Source: Fischerella sp. PCC 9431
GTDB taxonomy: Bacteria > Cyanobacteriota > Cyanobacteriia > Cyanobacteriales > Nostocaceae
NCBI RefSeq assembly: GCF_000447295.1
Contig: NZ_KE650771.1
Location: 4,478,282 to 4,542,281 of the forward strand
Direction of reading: 5' to 3'
Length of the DNA: 64,000 nucleotides
Below are positions 37,309 to 45,371 of the stretch, piece after piece. The translations under genes and the position numbers were made by a program. Position 1 is the stretch's first letter. Every line of letters begins with the position of its first letter. Below the pieces are notes generated by a model, which saw only the letters and a list, made by a program, of their open reading frames with translations, was not told the origin of the DNA and ran no database searches.

Positions 37309-39021
37309 TCAAGACTTCATACCAAAATTAGCGATCGCAGTTACCGAAGGTAATATTGCTGCAACTCTCTGTTTGGATAAGTCGCTCAAAACTCCGATGG
37401 CGACATCGAACAATCGATTTGGTTTAAAATCATCTTTGATTAAGTTCCACAAACGTTGAACTTCTTCGGTATGCAGGCGATCATCTTCAGTCAGCGCTAA
37501 TACCAACTGTCGCCAGAGATATTTACCTTCATCAGACAGAAGATATTCTAGTCCGAGTTTGGCTGTAGGTAAAACATCAAAATTATGATCATTACGAGCG
37601 ATCGCAATCAAATTCTCCAATCGTTGCCATTGGAATTTACCATCTTTGAATAGCACTTCTAATAACCGTCGGCGCAATTGTGGAGATTCGCCTGTCAACA
37701 GACGTCTTGCTACGTAGGGATAAGCTACTTCCACAATTTTAAAGTTGGGATTGAGGCTCAGGGCAATACCTTCTTGAGTCACCAACGAACGAATGATTAA
37801 AGCAAACTTGGCGGGGACTCGGAAGGGATAATCATACATCAGTTGCGAGAACTGGTCGGTGATGGTTTTGAAGTTAAAATCCCCGAAGTTTTGATTAATT
37901 GCATCGCCTAATGTTGCTTCTAAGGCAGGTACAATTGGACAAATATCTGTATCTGGTGTTAAAAATCCCAGCTTCACAAAGTCTGCGGCTAAGTCGTTGT
38001 AATCTTTATTAACTAGATGTACCAATGCATCTACTAAAGTTTCTTTAGTGATTTCATCTAGCTGATCCATCATCCCAAAGTCAATGTAACCGATTTTGCC
38101 ATCGGGCATGGCAAATAAGTTTCCTGGGTGGGGGTCAGCATGAAAGAAACCATATTCTAATAACTGTTGTAAACCTGAAGTCACGCCGATTTGGATAATC
38201 GCTTCCGGATCTAAACCGACTTCCTTGACTTTTTGGGTGTCGGTGAGCTTAAATCCATTCAACCACTCTAAAGTTAAAACCCGTGTGGAAGTATAGCGCC
38301 AATAAATAGCAGGAACTCTCACACATGGGTCGTTGCGGAAGTTAGTAGCAAATTTTTCGGCGTTGCGACCTTCATTGAGGTAATCTATTTCCTCAAATAA
38401 TTTGGTTCCGAACTCATCTACAATTAAACTCAGGTCGTGACCCAGATTTAGAGGTAGCCAAGGTGCTAGCCAACCCGCAGCCCATCGCATCAAATAAAGA
38501 TCGAGGGTAATCACTGGGCGGAGATTTGGGCGTTGTACTTTGACTGCGACTTCTTCGCCACTGTGCAAACGACCCCGGTAAACTTGACCCAAGCTAGCAG
38601 CAGCAACGGGACTGGGTGATAGTTCGCTGTATGTTTCCTCGATGGAACGACCAAGTTCGGTTTCAATCAGTCGATAGGCGATCGCATTATCGAACGGTGG
38701 TAACTGGTCTTGCAATTTCACCAGTTCTTCTAAGAAATCTTTACGTACTAAATCCGGTCGTGTTGATAAAGCTTGACCTACTTTAATAAAAGTTGGTCCC
38801 AAACGTGTTAGTAACTCACGTAGTTGAGCAGCTCGTTTGAGTCTGTTTTCCTCGACTTGATTTTGCCACTCATCCCACTTCAAACTCAAAATAAATGTGG
38901 CAAAAGACCAAACAATCCTTAGCGCCCGTCTCCAAGCTAACCAAGGACGATAGCGATAATACTGTGCGATCTCATCAGGATCGTAACGGCGATTATTTTG
39001 TTTAGGGGTTTGCAGGCTCAC
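37309..39021 (-). CDS. ABC1/UbiB/AarF-family atypical protein kinase
   Basis: 570 residues. The family hallmarks are present: the KxGQ motif in TFIKVGQALSTRPDLV, the Ala-rich loop AAASLGQVYRGRL, the Lys in EVAVKVQRPNLR, and FFHADPHPGNLFAM, GYIDFGMMDQ. The conserved QTD-like motif is present as QDQLPPF. Cyanobacterial and plastid ABC1 kinases act in quinone, tocopherol and carotenoid homeostasis. No other gene is in the operon. The C-terminal 100 residues include a hydrophobic stretch. Confidence 0.92.
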   Translation of the reverse strand: MSLQTPKQNNRRYDPDEIAQYYRYRPWLAWRRALRIVWSFATFILSLKWDEWQNQVEENRLKRAAQLRELLTRLGPTFIKVGQALSTRPDLVRKDFLEELVKLQDQLPPFDNAIAYRLIETELGRSIEETYSELSPSPVAAASLGQVYRGRLHSGEEVAVKVQRPNLRPVITLDLYLMRWAAGWLAPWLPLNLGHDLSLIVDEFGTKLFEEIDYLNEGRNAEKFATNFRNDPCVRVPAIYWRYTSTRVLTLEWLNGFKLTDTQKVKEVGLDPEAIIQIGVTSGLQQLLEYGFFHADPHPGNLFAMPDGKIGYIDFGMMDQLDEITKETLVDALVHLVNKDYNDLAADFVKLGFLTPDTDICPIVPALEATLGDAINQNFGDFNFKTITDQFSQLMYDYPFRVPAKFALIIRSLVTQEGIALSLNPNFKIVEVAYPYVARRLLTGESPQLRRRLLEVLFKDGKFQWQRLENLIAIARNDHNFDVLPTAKLGLEYLLSDEGKYLWRQLVLALTEDDRLHTEEVQRLWNLIKDDFKPNRLFDVAIGVLSDLSKQRVAAILPSVTAIANFGMKS

Positions 39022-39918
39022 TCCCTTATTTACCTCTTCATTTAAAATAAGAATTTGCTTTCTGTAAACCGGATGTGGTTTCCTTCCAGCTCAACAAATA
39101 CTTACCTGACTATTTCTCTGTAGCTTTGTAGAATTTAGTCAAGCTTTACTAAAAGTTACTTTGTTATCTTTTATTTTATATTACTACACAAAAGTATATA
39201 TACTTACTACTAGAGAGATAATTTTTTGATATTACTCATCTCCAGAATCTATACAGTGTTAATTTTATCGTGTAGTTCAGTCTGTCATCATTAGAAAAAC
39301 CCTTCAGTTTGCTTATTTTTAGATTAAAATCTTTATCAAATATCGGAGTATAATTTCAAACTTAATAACATAATAGTGAGTACTTACACTTATGTATTAG
39401 CAAGATTAAATAAATTGATATTTCCTGATCCCAGAGTTTTAGAGGTTAGGGGATCAAAGTTAAACTTATTGCTCTCAAATTAATCTAACTAGCTGTTTAA
39501 TGAGAATTTCAGCGTTTTTAAACTAGGAGCGATCGCTTTTATCTTAAGTACAATCAATACAATTGATATACTGGATTAAATCATATATTTAAATTTTTAT
39601 TTAGACATATTGCGAATTGAAAAGCAATCAGAATTAACTAAAACGACGTTCGTAGTGAGGACTTTAGTCCTCTTTTATAATTACTTTAAGGGCTAAAGCC
39701 CTTACTACAAACTCCGCAAACTTGGTGTGGTGGACTACTATTACCAAGAGCCTGCAATATTGTTTGTAGAGTTGAGCAACTCTTCGGCTTTAACACCTAC
39801 CAAGCTACCCAACTCAGGTTTATTTTCGGATATCGTCACCGACATCACAGGAGCAGGTCTGGACTGCTTTTAACACGCTCGACGCATTCCCATACGCCGA
39901 CTCTGGCACAAAGCAGCG
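39022..39918. other. Long intergenic region between the ABC1 kinase and the DGR template repeat
   Basis: No gene. A/T-rich on the left, with a paired hairpin repeat at 39652-39708. The last 100 bases, next to the template repeat, are the likely 3' end of the DGR transcript (minus strand). Confidence 0.5.
39652..39708. repeat. Dispersed hairpin repeat (gtagtgaggactttagtcctc / aagggctaaagcccttactac)
   Basis: Two small palindromes, 'gaggactttagtcctc' and 'aagggctaaagccctt', flanked by 'gtagt' and 'actac', so the whole 57 bases also form one large inverted repeat. A degenerate half-copy is at 50113-50133. Common in filamentous cyanobacteria. Confidence 0.8.
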
Positions 39919-40046
39919 CTCGCGGCGGAAACTACAACCCGAAACCCGTTGTTGTTGTTCCTATTGTCCGGATTGTCGTTGTTGTTACGATACGCAGAAC
40001 GGCAATTCCTTGGATTGTTGTTCCAGGAACCACCGCGCAGCATCCG
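39919..40046 (-). repeat. DGR template repeat (TR), 128 bp
   Basis: A 128-bp non-coding near-copy of the 3' end of the target gene (41643-41770). On the sense (minus) strand it is rich in AAC/AAT codons: it would read WNNNPRN and [15 protein letters not shown] where the target protein reads WSNHPRN and RSSSAYPAVRYDYYG. Fifteen positions differ and all 15 are A in the TR sense strand; the other 113 positions are identical. It begins 18 bases after the reverse transcriptase stop codon, so it lies on the same transcript. Confidence 0.97.
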
Positions 40047-40064
40047 GAAGTGCCTACCCCTTCT

Positions 40065-41123
40065 TCACCCTCTCGTAAATACAAGAGATGCGAATATCTT
40101 TTGACGTAGCTGCCAACTATCACCGTGAGCAAGATGAGCTTGCCAACTCACAATTGAGCAATTCACGTCTTGAAATTTGATTTTACCTTGAGCATAGTCC
40201 CTTTGCAGCTGTTGTAATCTCTGCCGTCCCCTTCGCAAGTTCTCAGAACGTACTCGGATTGTATCTGGCAGAATGCGAAATCCGAGAAAACTTGCTCCGT
40301 GTTGGGTTTCAAATAATTGGCTTTTCACGGGATGAAGCTTTAGCCTGAGATTAACCAAGTATTCTTCTATTGCTACTCGTGCTTCACTGAGAAATCCATA
40401 ATCATCTGCAAACAAAGCAAAATCATCAACGTAGCGGACATATTTTTTTGCTTTGAGTTGCTCTTTAATAAAGTGGTCTAAACTATTGAGGTAAACATTC
40501 GCGAAGAATTGACTACTAAGATTGCCTATCGGTAATCCTTTTCGACGTTGTAAAGGTGATAGTAAATCATCGCCAGGAAAATGTTCCACCACAGATTCTT
40601 GGGGATTACTCCTATTTATAATCGTATCTATTAACCACAAAGTATCCTCACATTTGATTTTGCGACGTAAAAGAGATTTGAGAATTTCATGGTCAATGCT
40701 GGGAAAATATTTTTTAATATCACACTGCAAAATATAGCGACTAGAACGAGCAAAGCTAGTAAAACGACGCAAAGCTTTGTGAGTACCAAAACCTAAACGA
40801 TTAGCATAGGAATCAGCAATAAAAGTTCTCTCGAAAATTGGGACTATGATATTGCACAAAGCATGATGTACTACTCTATCTCGGTACGGCGCAGCAGAAA
40901 TTAGGCGAGGTTTGGGTTCACAAATTTCAAAAGTTTTATAGCGTCCTGGGTGGTAAGTTTTTGATTCTAATTCACTCTTGATTTTTGCTAGTTTTGCTTC
41001 CCGGTTATAGTTAAATTTCAAAATCTTCTCGCGAAATCGTTTCCCTCTTTGCGCCTGATGTGCTGCTAACACTAAATTGGCAAAGTCTGTAATTTGTGGG
41101 TAAAGATTTCCGTATCGTTTCAT
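40065..41123 (-). CDS. DGR reverse transcriptase
   Basis: 352 residues. RT motifs: [47 protein letters not shown] (the DGR-type motif 4, where group II RTs have a different Q/G-N-P signature), and catalytic [11 protein letters not shown] (near residue 230), then GASFLGFRI. There is no maturase or endonuclease domain. It copies the template-repeat RNA with adenine-specific errors and the cDNA replaces the variable repeat. Start overlaps the avd stop by 4 bases (ATGA), implying translational coupling. Downstream is the template repeat. Confidence 0.96.
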   Translation of the reverse strand: MKRYGNLYPQITDFANLVLAAHQAQRGKRFREKILKFNYNREAKLAKIKSELESKTYHPGRYKTFEICEPKPRLISAAPYRDRVVHHALCNIIVPIFERTFIADSYANRLGFGTHKALRRFTSFARSSRYILQCDIKKYFPSIDHEILKSLLRRKIKCEDTLWLIDTIINRSNPQESVVEHFPGDDLLSPLQRRKGLPIGNLSSQFFANVYLNSLDHFIKEQLKAKKYVRYVDDFALFADDYGFLSEARVAIEEYLVNLRLKLHPVKSQLFETQHGASFLGFRILPDTIRVRSENLRRGRQRLQQLQRDYAQGKIKFQDVNCSIVSWQAHLAHGDSWQLRQKIFASLVFTRG

Positions 41124-41467
41124 CTGTTACCTTTTTGGCGTTGTTGTCTCATCCAACCACCCAGTTCATTACCAATTTCATTGATCAGTTGACCAGCATA
41201 TTCATATCGTCGCTCATCGAATTGTTGGAAATCAAATAATAATCTGGTTTGATGACGCAAGGTGTCTAACTTAGCGTTTAACAATTCGAGTTGAGGCAAC
41301 TTTTCTTGAGCATATCGTGCTAAGATCAAGCCTTCCAACAGGTCATAAAGTCCCGCTATCATCCTGTCCCCTAAAGTAAATTTATGTTTTCTGGGCAGAC
41401 TATTTAAAATCGGCACATACCATTTAATCAGGTCATAGGTCTTTTGAATAATCGGTAAATCTTGCAT
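41120..41467 (-). CDS. avd: DGR accessory protein Avd
   Basis: 115 residues. Predicted four-helix bundle, positively charged at the end ([11 protein letters not shown]), with [39 protein letters not shown] and [18 protein letters not shown]. This matches Avd, which forms a basic pentamer that binds the reverse transcriptase and template RNA and is needed for mutagenic retrohoming. Immediately followed by the reverse transcriptase with a 4-base overlap. Its own promoter may lie in the 168-base gap after the target gene. Confidence 0.93.
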   Translation of the reverse strand: MQDLPIIQKTYDLIKWYVPILNSLPRKHKFTLGDRMIAGLYDLLEGLILARYAQEKLPQLELLNAKLDTLRHQTRLLFDFQQFDERRYEYAGQLINEIGNELGGWMRQQRQKGNR

Positions 41468-41552
41468 TTTGTCAAAAACAAATTTTTAGTCTGGATGATT
41501 GTCTTGACAAAATTTACCACTTCTTAGATACTATTGATAGTCGTGCAAAAAT

Positions 41553-41581
41553 TAAAAAAAATTATCGACCGCCTTCGGCGG
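41553..41581 (-). terminator. Hairpin and T-run after the DGR target gene
   Basis: On the minus strand CCGCC-GAA-GGCGG is followed by TCGATAATTTTTTTT. It is about 60 bases after the variable repeat. It can end the target transcript, and it also resembles the hairpin/cruciform that some DGRs require just after the variable repeat for homing. Confidence 0.75.
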
Positions 41582-41635
41582 AGGGTAAGGGTAAAAGAAA
41601 AAGGGTAGAGAGCTAAAGGGTAAAAGTGTAAAGAA

Positions 41636-43192
41636 TTATGTCCTCGCGGCGGAAACTACAACCCGAAACCCGTAGTAGTCGTACCTAACGGCCGGATAGG
41701 CGCTGCTGCTACGATACGCAGAACGGCAATTCCTCGGATGGTTGCTCCAGGAACCACCGCGCAGCATCCGCGCATGATTATCATTCTCATCATTATTAAT
41801 ATCTATCCAAGCACTACCATCTTGTGGGGCTTCCTCGTAACTGTCCCGCCAATGGTCAACGCACCATTCCCAGACATTTCCATGCATATCAAACAAACCA
41901 AAGGCATTCGCTACTTTAAAGCTACCTACTGATGTTGTCTGATTCCTGGACTTACCTTTAGGGCTATCAGCGTAGGTTTCTTCAGCATTGTAGTTTGCTA
42001 AATCCGATGTGATAGTTTCGCCAAAGTGGAACGGAGTTGTCGTGCCTGCTCTACAAGCGTACTCCCATTCAGCTTCGCTAGGAAGTCGGTAGTATTTTCC
42101 AGTATATTTCGATAGTCTATCACAAAACTCTACCGCTTCATACCAAGAAATTTGTTCTACTGGTAAATTATCACCTTTAAAGTATGATGGATCGGGGTTC
42201 AGTTTTCGGTTAATTTGCTCTAAAGCAGCCACCGCGCGCCATTGCGCCTGAGTAACCGGGTACTTGCCCATAAAAAAAGGTGGAACAGTCACTTCATGCT
42301 GCGGACTTTCATCGTCGTAACGTTCCGCTTCAGTTTCCGGTGAACCCATCATAAATGTACCACCAGGAATGGCAACCATTTCTAGAGTGACATCATTACC
42401 AAGATTTTCAGTAAAATATTTCGCTTGTTTAGTCTCGCGTTTAATGATTTTGCCACGACGGTTAACGGTGACAACCTCAAATGTAAAAGTTTGAGCAGGA
42501 ACAAAAGAAAAAGTCACCTCAGCAATCGTCGGCGAATTTCCTAGTTCATGACGTAGCTTGTTCAGTTGTGCTTTTGCGCCTGAGTCATCACCACGAGCTG
42601 ATTGTCCCATGCTTTGAGCTAAGGTTAATAAAGGCTCAAAGCCCGCATCTTCTAAAGGTTTTTCTAAAGTTTCCACCAAAAATGCTATTTGTGACCAGTC
42701 ATCTTGGTGTCGCTGCTGGAGCATTTTGGCTAATTTTTCGGTAATTTGTTTAGCTGCTTGAGTTGGTTCAACATAAGATAAAGCAGTCCATTTTTGAGCT
42801 TGAATTAAATTATTATCTCCATGATTAATTTGTAGTTCAATATAATTCAGCAAAAATTTGGATAGTTGTTTTAAACGCTCTGAAGCGAGATAACTTAACA
42901 GCACTTGTCGCACTGTAATATCTATTTCATAAAGCTCTTGACCCACCTCATAGCAAAAACCAGACAAAAGCAAATCTGTTACCGCTACCCAAGGAACTTG
43001 CAGCTTCAATTCAGTGATTAAATAATCGCGTAAACGATACAGTAAATCAGGAGTCAAAGCCAAAGGAAAAGCCGCATGATAAGCAAATTCTAGATGTTCA
43101 AGTGTAACGTGTCTACTCTGACTCCAAGCATCGATACGTTCTTTTGCTGCTTGAATTTTCGGGTCTGGTTCTAGTGAGGTTGAGTGAATCAT
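41636..43192 (-). CDS. DGR target protein: helical N-terminal domain plus formylglycine-generating-enzyme (FGE/SUMF1, C-type-lectin) domain
   Basis: 518 residues from the ATG at 43192, with GAGG about 8 bases upstream; a longer frame to 43231 lies in element DNA. Residues 1-260 are helical and unrecognised (starting IHSTSLEPDPKIQ, with LEFAYHAAFPLALTPDLLYRL). Residues about 265-515 are an FGE-sulfatase/C-type-lectin fold (MVAIPGGTFMMGSPETEAE, GKYPVTQAQW, YRLPSEAEWEYACRAG, GNVWEWCVDHW). The last 43 residues are the diversified region, where variable residues (SNH, SSSA, YPAV, YDYY) are on the ligand-binding face. It is probably a binding rather than an enzymatic protein. Follows the vWA/MoxR genes. 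Confidence 0.95.
   Translation of the reverse strand: MIHSTSLEPDPKIQAAKERIDAWSQSRHVTLEHLEFAYHAAFPLALTPDLLYRLRDYLITELKLQVPWVAVTDLLLSGFCYEVGQELYEIDITVRQVLLSYLASERLKQLSKFLLNYIELQINHGDNNLIQAQKWTALSYVEPTQAAKQITEKLAKMLQQRHQDDWSQIAFLVETLEKPLEDAGFEPLLTLAQSMGQSARGDDSGAKAQLNKLRHELGNSPTIAEVTFSFVPAQTFTFEVVTVNRRGKIIKRETKQAKYFTENLGNDVTLEMVAIPGGTFMMGSPETEAERYDDESPQHEVTVPPFFMGKYPVTQAQWRAVAALEQINRKLNPDPSYFKGDNLPVEQISWYEAVEFCDRLSKYTGKYYRLPSEAEWEYACRAGTTTPFHFGETITSDLANYNAEETYADSPKGKSRNQTTSVGSFKVANAFGLFDMHGNVWEWCVDHWRDSYEEAPQDGSAWIDINNDENDNHARMLRGGSWSNHPRNCRSAYRSSSAYPAVRYDYYGFRVVVSAART
41643..41770 (-). repeat. DGR variable repeat (VR) in the target gene
   Basis: 128 bases at the 3' end of the target gene, ending 4 bases before the stop codon. 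The match to the template repeat is perfect outside template adenines, and over the last 30 sense-strand bases (the homing-initiation region) there is no difference at all. Identity ends sharply at both sides (next bases CG versus GA, and GAC versus CGC). Confidence 0.97.
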
Positions 43193-43199
43193 CACACAC

Positions 43200-43252
43200 C
43201 TCGCACCGTGGAGACCCCTGCATTTATGCATGGGGTTAAGGTGCAGGCGAAT
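43200..43252. mobile_element. Probable right end of the IscB element
   Basis: Imperfect hairpin 'acccctgcatttatgcatgggg' directly downstream of the iscB stop, of the type found at IS200/IS605-like ends. The start codon of the DGR target gene lies just beyond it. Confidence 0.55.
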
Positions 43253-43990
43253 TCATTCGCCGTCAAATCCAAACGCATATGCGTAACCGTCCTTTTTATG
43301 AATGGGTAAACAATATTTGAAACTGATTCCTTGAATCAATCCTTGTTTAGCTGAAATGTTAAAGCTACCCGTAGAACGCACAGCTACACGCCCTACATAC
43401 ACACCAATCTTCTTACCGTTGGTGACAATAGCTTTAACAATATCTCCAGTTTGAAAACCTTTGACAAATTTAAATCTAGGCACATATCTGCTCGGAAATC
43501 CAAATTTATCCGTTCGGCATGACTGGCGAGTACCATGCCCATTGGCTGTAATCAACAATGGTTTAATACCTTTGATATTAAGAATCGGTGTGGACTTCCC
43601 AACACAAGCAGCATCCAGCCAATGAGCTTTCGCTAAATTCTGTTGATTACGATTGAACTTTGTTAGCCCTCCTGAACCACATTCAACTGGTAAACCTGTT
43701 GATTTCAAAACTTTAAGTAAAGCAAATCTAGTAGCGTTGACTGCTGCTGCAAATACAACTTCTCCAGTAATATCGTTGACTAGCGCAATTCCTGTATATT
43801 TTGCACCGGGGTCAATCTTAATTCGTAAATCTGTTGTAGGTGCATCTGGACTAGCTCCCTTCAAAATAATTGTGAATGGGAATTGTCTAAATACTGCTGC
43901 TTTTTTGTTTCGTAATAGTTGCCTTGCCTGTGCTGGATGAATTGGTAAGAGTGGTCTTTTTTCTGAATCTAAAACAAATACTTTGGACAT
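43253..43990 (-). pseudogene. iscB: IscB, internally deleted (bridge helix, RuvC-II and HNH missing), frame intact
   Basis: 245 residues against about 400-plus for full-length IscB. The N-terminal PLMP domain (FVLDSEKRPLLPIHPAQARQ) and RuvC-I (RIKIDPGAKYTGIAL, D60) are present. At residues 79-83 the sequence jumps to the region after the HNH domain (AVNATRFALL), then RuvC-III (HWLDAACVG, H123/D126) and the C-terminal domain follow. The junction is at GCAGCAGCA, so a short-repeat deletion is likely. The bridge helix, RuvC-II and HNH are gone. It should be unable to cut DNA, but the frame and start (AGGAGG upstream) remain. The upstream omega-RNA region looks intact. Confidence 0.85.
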
Positions 43991-44216
43991 AAGTCCCTCC
44001 TTGCGGGTAATGTTAGCTTCGCTAATGTTTAAGGTCGGTACTATCCAAACTGCACTGACTTAACCCTTGTACATCTGTTTAACAGTTTGGTTCTAGAGCA
44101 GGGAACTAGCTACGCATTCCCTGGTAGGTCTTTAACTCTTGCCTTAAACGTAGTCAATTAAGACTTAAGCTGGTCATATAGAGCTTCTTTCAAGCCCCGC
44201 CCTTTAGGGCTGGGCT
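43991..44216 (-). ncRNA. Candidate omega-RNA (HEARO RNA) upstream of iscB
   Basis: The 226-base gap before iscB has the expected layout. It starts with a hairpin (44193-44216, AGCCCAGCCCT / AGGGCGGGGCT on the minus strand), has a central 'CCAGGGAATGC...AGTTCCCTG' stem and ends with a 'TTAGCGAAGCTAA' hairpin and the iscB ribosome site AAGGAGG. Size fits known IscB omega-RNAs. The guide would come from the flanking vWA gene 3' end. No covariance search was possible. Confidence 0.6.
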
Positions 44217-45371
44217 TTATGACCGTAATACTCTCAGAGCATTTTCAAACCCAGATAAATCAGCAGGAAACATTTGAATTATATTGGCAATAGCTTCAGA
44301 AGTTGTATTTTGCCAATAATTTTTTGGCATGGGATTTATCCAAACTAAAGCTTTACATCGCTGTCGCAAATTTTGCAATAATTCTTGCGTTTTCTCAATT
44401 CGTCTCATCATAAAATTACCACGCGCTGCTCCCCCGTCACTAAAAATTAAAACAATTGTGCGATGAGGATGAAAATCTTGAATTACCTGATTCACAGGTA
44501 TTTCAGTTTCAAATTGGGGGTCACAATAAAACATACGCCTGGGATAATTATTGAAGTAATAACAATTGTTTGTGTCTACACACCCAATTTCCCTAGCGGT
44601 TTCGACTAATAAACCTGATAAAACATGAAAAGGCTGCATAGAGCCTTTTTGATCAATTAATAAGACAAGTTTACCGGATTTGAGTAAACGAGGTCTTTGT
44701 ACGGGATGAAAAAACTTTCCGCGCTTTTTAATTTGCTCTATAGTAGCAGCCACATCTAACTCTCGCCTCAGTCCTTGTCGCGTCAGACGATGTAAACTAT
44801 CCCAACCTTGCTGCATTTGTTGTTTGGTTACAGGTAGGTACTCTTGAGGTAATCCAGAGGGTTTGAAAGTAGATAATTCTTGGGCTTTTCCGATTCGTAC
44901 TGCTTGAACAATTTTCTCAGCATCACCAGTACTTGTATCTGTATTTGTATCTATAGGAGGAGGAAAGAAGAAGTATTCAGGTTCATTTTTAGGCTCAGGA
45001 TACTGAGGTGGTTTATCTGGTGGTTTCTTGTTAGTTGTTTCTGGCTCTGGAAGTAAATTATCTGGTTTCTTTGTAATAGATTCTGGTTTCTCTTTGACTA
45101 ATGTTTTTTTAGTAAAAACATCATCAAAAATATCATCAAAAATGACTGAAAACTCCAGTCGTTGACTAGCAGATTTCACCCATAAAAGTTTACATAATTG
45201 TTTGAGACTGTCTCGACTAGGAACTCCTAAACTAAAAAGTGATGCTTCGCAAGTGCCATAATCATGTAATAATACCTGTAACAATAAATTATAATCATCC
45301 ACACCAATCGGAAATTTTGCCTCCCGCAATCGGATGAATAATTCATAGAGAGGTAAATTACATTCATTCAT
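44217..45371 (-). CDS. von Willebrand factor A domain protein (MoxR partner)
   Basis: 384 residues. The N-terminal half is helical (LPLYELFIRLREAKFPIGVDDYN), with a Pro/Lys-rich linker (about 95-140). A VWA domain fills about 225-384 (KLVLLIDQKGSMQPF, TIVLIFSDGGAARGNFM, CKALVWINPM). The metal-ion-dependent adhesion site reads DQKGS instead of DxSxS, so metal binding may be altered. Its start overlaps the MoxR stop by 8 bases. It ends directly at the hairpin of the IscB element, which inserted between it and the DGR target. Such proteins typically act as chaperone partners or effectors of MoxR ATPases. Confidence 0.85.
   Translation of the reverse strand: MNECNLPLYELFIRLREAKFPIGVDDYNLLLQVLLHDYGTCEASLFSLGVPSRDSLKQLCKLLWVKSASQRLEFSVIFDDIFDDVFTKKTLVKEKPESITKKPDNLLPEPETTNKKPPDKPPQYPEPKNEPEYFFFPPPIDTNTDTSTGDAEKIVQAVRIGKAQELSTFKPSGLPQEYLPVTKQQMQQGWDSLHRLTRQGLRRELDVAATIEQIKKRGKFFHPVQRPRLLKSGKLVLLIDQKGSMQPFHVLSGLLVETAREIGCVDTNNCYYFNNYPRRMFYCDPQFETEIPVNQVIQDFHPHRTIVLIFSDGGAARGNFMMRRIEKTQELLQNLRQRCKALVWINPMPKNYWQNTTSEAIANIIQMFPADLSGFENALRVLRS

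Noticed and set aside
39932-40132. Minus-strand frame across the template repeat encoding a Thr-rich peptide
   Set aside because: It is the template repeat read in another frame (ACA codons from the AAC run) and overlaps the reverse transcriptase; the real meaning of this DNA is the non-coding template.
40065-41123. Reverse transcriptase as a group II intron maturase or retron RT
   Set aside because: There is no maturase or endonuclease domain and no intron or msr/msd structure; motif 4, Avd and TR/VR mark it as a DGR enzyme.
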